This document shows, one piece after another, positions 22,608-32,384 of a stretch of DNA of 64,000 nt. Below the pieces are notes generated by a model, which made no database searches, was not told the origin of the DNA, and saw only the letters and a list, made by a program, of their open reading frames with translations. Source of the stretch: Circinella umbellata. Taxonomy: Eukaryota; Mucoromycota; Mucoromycetes; Mucorales; Lichtheimiaceae. Made by a program: the position numbers and the translations under genes. How positions within the stretch are numbered: the stretch's first letter is position 1; each line of letters opens with the position of its first letter. The stretch lies in NCBI GenBank assembly GCA_025093555.1, contig JAIWNF010000072.1, positions 62,001-126,000 on the forward strand. The letters are read 5' to 3'.

Positions 22608-23644
22608 TGTGGCACCAACCAACAAAGAAAAAAAAAGTACACTTGTAATTTTTTAAAACTCTTTCCTTACACGCGACTTTGGGACCAAATTGATCGCCAA
22701 TTAGGTAATATGACCTTCAATATCTTCTTTTACTACTGACTCTTAATGTATAATATATTCTCAATATTATTACAATGCTAGTAAAAAATCATTTTGTACC
22801 ACTTCTTCTTTTGTTATTAGAAAATGTGGTGAAAAACAAACCGCTAAAATTGAAACAACAAATCTAATTATAAAATCATTTTGCACCAAAGTTGGTTAGC
22901 TTTCTTTTAAACAGACAATAACACATGCAAACATATAAACTATAAGTGAATAAAGCTGAAATGAAAAGAAAGAAAAATAAGTCTTGTGAGAATCTTATAC
23001 TTTAGGTGTTATAAACTGAATTGATTGAGATAAAATTATATTTCTAGTTTTCTTTTGTATCCATTGAGGATGAATACAAGTCTATGTCATTACGCATGTG
23101 TACTACGTATTTGATAAATACATGAATAAGTAACGAATTAGCCTTGCAATAAATTCATCTTTCTACTATACAGTGGAACCCCGTTAATTCAAACTTACAT
23201 CTCCATTTTAAGTGTGAAAATAAAGGGAAATTGAAAGTTATCGGGATAAATGGGCTCTATGTTAAGATGAGGGAATTTTGAGAAGGGTTTATTTAATACG
23301 TACGTAAGTTTAAATCTTGTTCAACACTCAAAATGGGTTTTTATTATCACATGCTTTAAATTAGCATTATATAACTAATATCTCCCTCTCCCCCCTCTTT
23401 TTTCTTACTATTGTTGCTCAATAATTGCCTCTGATGCATCATACATCCATCGTGGTATATGTATACTACGACTTTTCAAATTTAATCATAATAACGTAAC
23501 TGTAAATCGACTAACAAGCAAAGCTTTTTATAAATATACATTATTTTTTTATATAATAATAATTACAAATCAGATAAACTATACGCATTATAAAGAAGAT
23601 ACTCAAATGCAGAGATGCTTATTTATGTATTATTTTGAACATAT
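22608..23644. other. Non-coding sequence between LINE and right arm
   Basis: No open frame of note. At 23173 the sequence ACAGTGGAACCCCGTTAATTC resembles one end of pogo/Tc1-type elements, but the matching inverse end was not found. This may be a solo remnant. Confidence 0.4.
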
Positions 23645-24128
23645 TCTAATGGTGTTTTTTTTTCTTGTTTTCAAAGTGTGTTTTCAACCGTTTACGTAAA
23701 TCAACACCATAAAAAAAGGTTTGGCCTCTTTTGGCTTCTTTTGGCCGTACTATTCACTTGCGGCCAAATGCGGCCAAAAGAGGCCAAACCTTAAAATTTT
23801 TTTTATGGTGAAGTGCTAGGATCTATGTATATATTTAGTACCTTTCTTATCACCTAATTAAATTTCCTCTTCAACAAAAGTCCAATTACCTTTACTTGAT
23901 ATAATGATGCAATTACTGTATTCAAAAGGGTGATTTCATGATAATGATATTGCAAGTTGAATTTTTGCATTTCTATTCGATACGTCGAGCATTGGTAACC
24001 TTTTTAAATATCAACATTGATAAATACCACATGAAAATCTATTCACGGTTTGTTTGATTAATATATTCTTACCTGATACTATCATTCCTAAAACTACTGG
24101 ATCTTCCACCTGTTCGTTTATTAATTCC
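23645..24128. repeat. Right arm of large inverted repeat
   Basis: Reverse complement of 19868-20385. It carries its own copy of the GGCC-rich MITE at the same place, so the MITE was present before the two copies separated. Confidence 0.85.
23705..23810. mobile_element. Palindromic GGCC-rich MITE, right copy
   Basis: Bounded by CACCAT and ATGGTG, 106 bases, with GGCCAAA-type units in both orientations. It differs from the left copy by a few substitutions and by small indels between the units. Confidence 0.7.
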
Positions 24129-24467
24129 AGCAACATTCTTCTCATCATATAACCCAATTTGATCAAATCACTTCCTTCATGGTGACCAGGTTTCTTTACT
24201 TCAACGACAAAGATATCAAAGTGTTTTCTTGATTCAGTGAAATAAGCTGTGAAATCTGGTTGAAGACTTCCTTTTTTTTCCTTTACAATAATTTAATGAC
24301 GCGTTGGCCCTAAACAAAAGTTAAGTCAATACGTATACAATAATCACAAACCCGAGAAATCATCTATCACGTATAATACATGAATAAGGCATACCAATTG
24401 CATTGAAATTGGTTATTGCATCCAAATAACCAATTCAAGGGAGAGTGCAAATTATTGTGCACCAACG

Positions 24468-24579
24468 TACAGTAGACCCCCCCCAGCTTTTTCAATAGGT
24501 ATTTCGCAGTTTTGATCTTGATAGGAAATATTCTTTGCAATTTGCGATTTGCAAGAACCCCGGGAGGGGGTCTACTGTA
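24468..24579. mobile_element. TA-flanked MITE with intact TIRs
   Basis: TACAGTAGACCCCC at the left is the exact inverse of GGGGGTCTACTGTA at the right. The 112-base element is bounded by TA, the usual target of Tc1/mariner/pogo elements. It interrupts the minus-strand PD-(D/E)XK-family gene: removing it with one TA joins Q-R-R-Y on one side to V-G-A-Q on the other. Confidence 0.8.
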
Positions 24580-24642
24580 TCTTCTTTGTACTTCATGTTC
24601 GGTGGAACACATGTTGTAAATATATAACCCTTCAAGCATCGA

Positions 24643-24677
24643 GGAATAATCAAGAGCAAACGGCTCTTGATTATTCC
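24643..24677. repeat. Perfect 15-bp hairpin
   Basis: GGAATAATCAAGAGC and its exact inverse are separated by AAACG. It lies inside a decayed exon, where the second arm looks like coding sequence and the first like a templated insertion, since it brings in the stop codons. Confidence 0.8.
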
Positions 24678-25250
24678 AGGGCAATCGATTGGTGAGACAA
24701 AATAGTCCTGGTTACATCCCATTCATTGCTGTCCTCATCTTGCTTCAACTAAATATCAATAGATTTTGTGTTTAATATCTTATAAGCACTAAAGCTTGTT
24801 TCGATAATAATCAATCAAACCAATTTACCTTCAAAATGTTTTTTGCCCATGGTATAGTATAATTAGGTAAATCAATAAGACCGAGGTTCCTTTCAAATTT
24901 CAATTCAATATCTTCATTTGTGAATGGAGTAACAGAATAATCGATTGAGATGCGATAAACGCAATTCAAAGTGCTGAATAAGAAAAAAAAACCATCATTA
25001 GTTAAAATCCCCACTCCGTTCGATATGTATTATGTACTTACAAGGTACGAAAAGAAGTAATTGATTTATGGCCTTTTTTATTTTCTTTTAAAGAACGTAA
25101 TCGATAGTCTAGAAGTTTTGTGGTCAAATCCACTTCGACTCCTTCTTTGTTTTTTACTATCCACTATCACAGAGAAAAAAGAATATCAATCGGTTAATAT
25201 GGTTCACATTACATTATATTATTATACTGAACTGGAACATACGTACACGA

Positions 25251-25401
25251 TACAGTAAAGCCCCACTTTTTGCACACCTTTTGGTCGAAATCCCACTTTG
25301 ACTTTACTATGTTTTTCCACCCCATTTTTTTGCACACCCCTGGTTTTTGCACTACTTCCGAGTTAACTCCCACCTGTGCAAAAAAACAGGGTTCAATTGT
25401 A
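25251..25401. mobile_element. TA-flanked MITE with imperfect TIRs
   Basis: The left end TACAGTAAAGCCCC and following TTTTTGCACACC are mirrored imperfectly at the right by CCTGTGCAAAAAAACAGGG and CAATTGTA. Internal GTGCAAA/TTTGCAC units recur. It lies near an exon end of the decayed minus-strand gene. Confidence 0.55.
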
Positions 25402-25507
25402 ATCATTATTTTTGATTGCTGGTAAAGCTTCGGGATATTCAGGTACGTATACATCCTTTGTTTTACGTCGTACAGCAGAGCTCTTGTTTTTTTCCAAGAT
25501 GGTGATC

Positions 25508-25735
25508 CCTTCAATTTGGCGAAAGTGAATATTTTGAAGTTTTAATCTTGATAGATGATAGTTCCAGTCTATATACCATGCGAGTATCTACTTTTTTTTT
25601 TATCGATGCATTAAATACATGATAAATTTCCCCCCGATATATGGAAATTGATAAATATTCTTTGCAATTGACTATTTGCAAAACAAAACACGGGGATTTT
25701 CAATTTGGCGGGAGTGCAAAAATCCTGGGGGTGAA
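25508..25735. repeat. Direct repeats around a third TIR-like remnant
   Basis: TTCAATTTGGCG is found at about 25514 and again at about 25697. Between them, AAATATTCTTTGCAATT and TATTTGCAA at about 25655-25680 resemble the inside of the 24468-24579 element. This is a diverged remnant; borders are unclear. Confidence 0.35.
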
Positions 25736-26605
25736 AGTTATCCTACATGTTAACATCAACAGGTTGAAATGAGTCGTCGTGGAGTACAGAGATTGTACTT
25801 CTTCATAAATTCCATCTCCATCATCTTCTTTATTGCTATCCAAAGTCGGATCAATCATAATTGATGCTTGGATATTTCTGTTTTTTTTCCCCGAACGTTG
25901 TGGAGACTGATGCTGGCGATAATTGTGGTGATCGTGAAACATGAGTATCCATTTTTTATAAAATTGAATTTTGCTGCATAAAAATACATATATGGAAGGT
26001 GCTGGAATTTTTGGGTAATTTTTTTTAGCTAAAACTAATAATAAAGGATTCATATTACTATTGTTTAAAGGTGTATACTTTTTATTTAGTATTAAAAAAG
26101 AGTCCAAATAACATACCTTCTTTTTCCTTTTCTTTATTACTATAAAAGAAAAGAAACAACTTTGAAAAAAGAGAAATTAGTTGTTTCTTTTTATATATGG
26201 GGTTTTTTCTGCGCAAAATTCAAACTTTTTGCCTGTTGAGATGAAGGAGGCTCGGGTGTTATTCGTTTATGCTGCGAAAATTTCCTTGTCCCTGAACTGT
26301 GTTGTTATTAATATGTACTGTAGGCACTGTTGTTCTCGAGGACGATGGTGGTGGAACATAAGAATTTGTTTGATTATTATGATTCTAAATTGTTTATAAA
26401 TTAATATGTTCACATATGAAAAGGATCGTTTGAAAATGCGATTGAATTTATGAGAACTTACCTTCACTTGTTCAAGGAGTAGTGTAGCTTTTTCAACGAT
26501 TGATTTTATTTTGCTTTTCTTAATGATGTTTGTCAATTGTTTGAACAAAAGCCCGTTCTTATCTATAGTAGATTCATCTTCCAACGATTCCAATGCACTC
26601 GTTAA

Positions 26606-26810
26606 AGACCATCTGAAGCAGGAGTCACACGAAAGTATTTATCCATTGCGACAGAAAGAAAGGGTGAAGAAAAGGGAAGTGAAATTGCTAAAAGAGAAGC
26701 GTTTGAAGACAGACTAGCTTGGTTATAATCAGCCTGGATTTTTCTTGGTGTACTTGTAGCCTATGCTTGTCAACAGCAGTTTGATTTGGCTGAAAAGGAG
26801 TATAGACAAG
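26606..26810 (+). pseudogene. Unrecognised coding remnant with one membrane segment
   Basis: One frame reads E-A-G-V-T-R-K-Y-L-S-I-A-T-E-R, then A-F-E-D-R-L-A-W-L, a TAA, and S-A-W-I-F-L-G-V-L-V-A-Y-A-C followed by Q-Q-Q-F-D-L-A-E-K-E-Y-R-Q. The composition is protein-like with a single membrane segment, but the in-frame stop and short length indicate a remnant. No family recognised. Confidence 0.25.
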
Positions 26811-27874
26811 TGTGTGCGTGTTTTTTTTCGCGGGGCAAAGAAAGACGTGTTTAAAGCGAAAAATAATAATAATAATGGGGATCAGACGATTCCTGCCAAT
26901 CCAGCAGAATGATCATTATTTTTAAAGCAGCTGACAAGCATGTTGTATGCCAAACCTGATGCTGTGTTCAACAGAGACGTTAAATAAAACAAACAATTCT
27001 CATCGTGCTACTATATAGTAATATATTTATAAAAAAAGAACAATAGATAAATAATAGGTCTTTTATATACAATTTCATATACAGCAGAGTGAATATATTT
27101 CTACCTTTTATATTGACAAGATTAACTTGTAAATCCTATTTTTTTTTTCAAGTTTTTACGTTTGGTTTCTTTTCTACACATATATTAGGGGTATTCAATT
27201 ATAAAATGGAAAAGTTGAAATATATGCCTCATTTTCTTCATTTGAATAGAAGAAATGAGACTGTGTATTCCATTGTTGTATATTTATATAACTAAGACTG
27301 CATACTTTCAAAATGTTACACAATTTTTTCAAGTTGGCTTATAATGAGAATTACTTTGAATCACTACCTTTTTTTGATTAAAAGGTTTCGTTAGTTTATT
27401 TTGATTTTTTACAAGTCTTCATATTTTAAATTATGTATTTATCAATTGGGTGGGGTTTTCTACTATTCAACTTTCTTGTATTTACTCACAGCATCAGATT
27501 TTATTTAATCCTTTGATAAGATATTCAAAAAGAATGAGAATATTTATATATATCACTTAAAAACCTGCTAATGCCTTCCAACTGTTTCACACAAGATAAA
27601 AAAAATCTATTTTCATATTTTTTCAGTAAATGTTGTTTTATTTTAGAAAAAGTTACTAATACAACTAAAAAAGATTAACGCAATAAAAAAAATTAAACAA
27701 GATGGTATGTACATATTTATAATATAATTAGAAGGAATCTATATGCGAATGTGTTTTGGTGGGAAAACAAAAGGGGGGGGAAGTCAAAAAAAAAAGTATA
27801 ATTGGGAGAGGGAGAGGGAGAAGGAAAAAAGGAATAATTAAAATATACAGAGTTTTTTTTTTAAAAAAAATTCC
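26811..27874. other. Intergenic and 3' region of sugar transporter
   Basis: AT-rich without supportable genes. A purine-rich run (GGGAGAGGGAGAGGGAG) is at about 27805-27825, just past the transporter stop. Confidence 0.4.
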
Positions 27875-29589
27875 TTAAGCAGTACCAGGCTTTTCAATAC
27901 CAGGAACATAAGTACCACTGTATTGTTGTTCAATACGTTGTAAGATTTCATTATCGGTCTTTGCAGATCCACCACCAAATAATTCATCCATATCTTCCAA
28001 ACTACGACCTTTGGTTTCAGGAACAAAGAAAATGACAAAGATGACAGATAAGAAACAGAAGCATGCAAAGAAGACATAGGTACCATAACCAATCGAACTC
28101 AACATAATAGGCGTAATTTGAGCAATAATGAAATTACACATCCAGTTACTTGAAGTAGTGATAGACATACCCTTGGCACGGGCACGTAAGGGGAAAATTT
28201 CAGCTGGAATGACCCAACCGATGGGACCCCATGCATAAGCAAAGTTGGCAATGAAGACATAGGTCATGGCAACACAAGCCCAACCTTTACCTTCATTTCC
28301 TACCCAATTATCTTGGTAAAGAGCAGAGATAATAGAAATAATAACCATACATAAAGTCATGAAACAACCGGCAACAATCAAAGTAATCTTACGACCCATG
28401 ACATCAAGGAACATGACAGTAGGCCAAGTAGCAATAAAGTTAATAATACCAACGACACCAGTAGCCAAAAGAGAAATGGTTTGACCACTTAAACCAAGCG
28501 ATTGGAAAATCTTGGGGGCATAGTAGATCAAAGAATTGGTACCACAGAATTGTTGGAAGAACATGAGAACACAACCGATAGCAAGACGACGGAACATACC
28601 AGGACGGAACAAATCGCGATAACCCATTAAGCCAATCATCATATCATTCTTTACACCACCACCTTGGTATTGAGGGTATTGATGACGTTCGAGTTCATTA
28701 TCAAATTCAACGGAAATCTTAATTTCACGCCATTCTTCTTGAATAACAGGATGATCAATAGGGCGACGACGAAGTTTGGAAAGAACCTTCAATGCTTCTT
28801 CTTCACGACCATTACTCATCAACCAGCGAGGAGAAAAGGGGAAAAAGAGAATACCAATACCGAGCAAAATACCCAAAATAATTTGCAAGCAAAGAGGAAT
28901 ACGCCATTGAGCTTCACTGTCGATATATTGACAACCAAAATTAATCCAAAAAGCAATCAAAATACCAAGCGTAATAGCAAGTTGTTGAAGAGAAACAAGA
29001 GAACCACGGACTTCAGGAGGAGCAATTTCGGATTGATACATAGGGACCACGGTACTGAGGGAACCTACAGACATACCACAAATGAAACGACCGGCCATAA
29101 GATAAGAAACATTTTGAGCACCTCCTTGGAAAGCTGAACCAATAAGGAAAACAATACAAGCAATAACAATGGTATATTTGCGAGAGAAACGATCTGCGGG
29201 GTAAGCGGAAAGCCAGGAACCAGCCCAGGCACCTAATTCAAGAATAGCAACAACAAAACCATTTTCTGTCGATGACATTGGGAAACGTTGAACAAATGTT
29301 TCCATTTCTTGTACACCAGAAATAACACCTTGATCATCTAATAAATTTCAAATAATTAAGATGCATGAGTTTACATATTTATTTATTTATTTTTTCCAAT
29401 TGAGTATTATTGTATATATGGAAAAAAATACGTACAACCAAAGGTGATACCACCAATTGATGCAAAGAGTGCGGTGGCAAAGACGAAAGGATTATCAATA
29501 AAACCTCTCAAAGCATTTGTAGTTTTTTTAGGACCGTGATCATGAACGATAGCGTCGTCAGCGTACTCTTGTTTAATACTGTCTGACAT
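27875..29589 (-). CDS. MFS sugar (hexose-type) transporter
   Basis: Two exons on the minus strand, 29589-29436 and 29337-27875, encode about 538 residues, normal for fungal sugar porters. The intron splits the conserved motif F-G-Y-D-Q-G-V-I-S-G, which is restored exactly on joining. Twelve membrane segments are apparent. Family landmarks are G-R-F-I-C-G-M-S-V-G, the Y-Q-S-E-I-A-P-P-E-V-R-G loop, Q-Q-F-C-G-T-N near segment 7, and P-E-T-K-G-R-S-L-E near the end. In the place of the usual P-E-S-P-R-W the sequence is P-F-S-P-R-W, a notable substitution. It should act as a plasma-membrane sugar:proton symporter; the substrate cannot be told. The codon choice is more restricted than in neighbouring genes, suggesting good expression. 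Confidence 0.9.
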
Positions 29590-32384
29590 ATTTATTTGTA
29601 ATTATGTATTAAAAAATGTGTGTATATATATATATTTGTATTATCAAAATTAAAAATAAAATCCAAGTTCAAAATAAATAAATAAAAAATTAGGATAAAT
29701 ATTAAAATAAAAGAGTATTTGACAAGAAGTAAAGAAAAGAAAAAAAAAAGACGTAAAGGTTTATTTTGTTGGCTTTTTTATATTTCAGGGTCGTCAAGAA
29801 ATGGTTGGCTAGGAAACGTTTTTGTCATGTTATGAGACTCTATTTGTTTCCCTTTAAACTTGGTCCCCGATAATGAAACCAATCACCGCCAGATCCAGCC
29901 AGGTCCCGTTTCAGTGTTAATTCTTCCGTGCCTTCCTTTTTTTTTTTTTTGAACGAATCATGATACATTTTATAATAAAGTAAATTATTATCAAACAAAT
30001 TTGAAAATTATAAGGTAGTAAAAAAAACAAAAAAGTAATAATAGTTTATTTTCAAGGTATGTAGATATAAATATATTTATATTATCTGATCTATCATGAA
30101 TTAGGAGAATGAATTCTATTGCTCCCCACAGACTAAAAAACAATAGAGATTAATCCTGGGGTATAATAACTTCATAAGGTCCAAAGGTATCAATTTTTTC
30201 CCCACATTACCCCGTACCATCCCAACCAATTAGTTCAATTTACTTTTTTGTGTAACTTGCCACTGAAATGTGGAAGATATATGACGGAGTTGATAATTGA
30301 TACAAAACCCTGCTTGGGGGGGGAGGAAGACTCCATTGGATTAAACTCAACCAACACCCTTTTTTATTTTTATTTTTGAATCGATACAAGTTTTTCAAAA
30401 TGCTATGAAACGTAAAAAAAAAAAGTTCAAAAAAAATTACTTCATACTTCAAAAATTGAACACTCAATCACAATGAAAAATAAATGTTTTAAGATTGTGT
30501 GTAAATATTTTTTTTTTCTATATTCTATATTCTGTATTCTGTATTCTGTAATCTCTTTTTTTTTTTTGTGTTCAAAACTTCTTTTAAGATCGGGAAGAGT
30601 GACCCAGCCTATCAAAACATACATTTATCTGACGTAAAAAAGGTTGTACAGACCCACATTGGGTTTCTTTATTGGGGAGGGCTTAAAACAAAGGTTTGGA
30701 TTATTTTTATTTAGTAACAACTTTAAAAAAAAGTGAAATATCATTTTATTTAAATTCTTTCAATATAAATTGATAAACCTTTTTGTAATAAAAAAAAACA
30801 AATAGAAATCTTTATTATATTGATTCTTATACACATGTAATATATTACCTTTTTTTCTTGGTTGCCATCTTTTTTTTTGCCTTCCGCTTTTTTCTCCTTT
30901 AAACTTTCAACTTCCAAACATGAAAAGTTAGGTAATCATCGGAGCTTCGGTTTTAAAAAGAGTCTGAGTTTTTACCCTAACCATCCCGAATTCCATCACA
31001 TCACATACAAAACTGGTTTAAAAAAAACTGAAAAAAATATGCGGGTGCCCAGTCTAAAAAAAACTGATAGAGAACCAAAAAAAAAAAAAAAAAAAGGTGG
31101 AGAAGAAATAATGAAAGAAGTGGGGTAAAAAAAAAATCTTGTTGAACACTTATCAGCTGATTTAATCTTTACATCATTTAGTAACTATGGAAACGACAAA
31201 GCTATTTTTTTTTTTTGGTTTCTATGGTTTTAAAGGGTGAACTGACCCTGACAACGGGAAAATTCAGTAAATATGGCGGAAAACCCATATAAGTGTTTCA
31301 ATTCAAAAATTCTATAAACTTCTTTTACCCAACCGAAAAAAATAATATTCATTCGTTATTGTTATATCCCCAAAAAAAAAAAATTGTTTTCATTTTTATG
31401 AATAGTTCTTTAATAAGTGAATGGGAGAGTTTCTCCCGTTACTTCAATTTATCCGGGAAAAAAAACAATGTAAACGAACCATATGATAAAAAAATAAAAG
31501 GTACAACATTAAAAACACATGTTTCATTGCTTCACACACTAAAAAAAACATTTTTCATAATATTAAAAATAAAATGCTTACATTAACATCTTCATCTAAA
31601 TTATTCCAAATCAAAGTCTTATCCCTCTTCCTTCCCTAATTTATCCGATGCACTTTGTTTTCATTTTTTTTTTGAAGATAAAAATTGTTGAGGTTTTTTT
31701 CTTTCCTTTCCCAATCTATTTTTTTTATAAGCAATTAATAATAAGTTAGTTAAGTCATTATGCTAAACCTAATTTGAATTACTAAATTAAGAAAAGCTGT
31801 CATTTTTTTTTGTTTACCTTCTCGAAAAACCAAACGTCATATCAGTTTTGAAATCAAATGGGGGACCCTACACGCTTCCCAAAACAAGAAAATAATCCGA
31901 TCCTCTGTGTTGATTTTAATTTTATTTGTTTCAGAAAATCAATTGGTGGAAAGTTATATTTTTTTTTGGAAGAGAGACTGGGTATATATGGAGTCAAGTT
32001 TGATCATGGTCTTGTACAAAAAATAAAAAAAATGGGATCGGATCAACAGCAAAAATACTTAAAAACATTTATGTTATGGTTGCATGTATCATTATTACAT
32101 AATTGTACCTATTATAAAAAAAATGATTGGTTGGTTGGGAACTACGTGAGTAAATAAATATTTTCTATAATAAAAATAAAAAACCTTATTTATTTTTTAT
32201 CAAGTAGAAATACAGAAGTATTATGTAATGAGGTGACAGGAGTAACTAAAAAATTCTTTTGCTTATATAATTTATAATTAAGAAAAAACATAGATGAGAA
32301 TTATTGAAATTAAAATATTATTATTATTATTATTACTATTATTATTATATTTTATCTACAAACGCAAAAAAAAACGTATATGTA
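29590..32384. other. Intergenic, no gene recognised
   Basis: It holds the transporter promoter and several long A/T runs. Open frames at 30862-31128 and 31858-32157 (+) are lysine/phenylalanine-rich translations of A/T tracts without domains. A (TTA)n run is at 32318-32346. Confidence 0.4.

Larger units (their letters stand above)
23990..26593 (-). pseudogene. PD-(D/E)XK-type multi-exon gene, right copy, decayed
   Basis: Minus-strand exons include 26593-26462 (start M-E-S-L-E-D-E-S), 26384 to about 26262 (N-N-N-T-V-Q-G-Q-G-N-F), 25163-25042, 24973-24829, 24748 to about 24580, and one near 24300-24062. The last reads Q-P-D-F-T-A-Y-F, then F-V-V-E-V-K-K-P-G, a D...ExK pattern as in PD-(D/E)XK nucleases. 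It also has the E-L-I-N-E-Q-V-E-D shared with the left copy. Breaks include a stop at the end of exon 2, paired stops near 24675-24640, and a TIR element at 24468-24579 that splits the frame. I read this as a member of a dispersed, lineage-specific gene family of unknown function. The nuclease activity is inferred from one motif. Confidence 0.55.

Noticed and set aside
17000..27000. Idea that the Crypton, LINE and nuclease-like genes form one functional defence or mobility system
   Set aside because: Every component is broken and the order is explained by successive independent insertions.
28664..29137. 157-codon + strand ORF
   Set aside because: Antisense shadow of the MFS transporter, which has full family conservation on the other strand.
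31858..32157. 99-codon + strand ORF
   Set aside because: Lys/Phe/Tyr-rich translation of A/T tracts without domain support.
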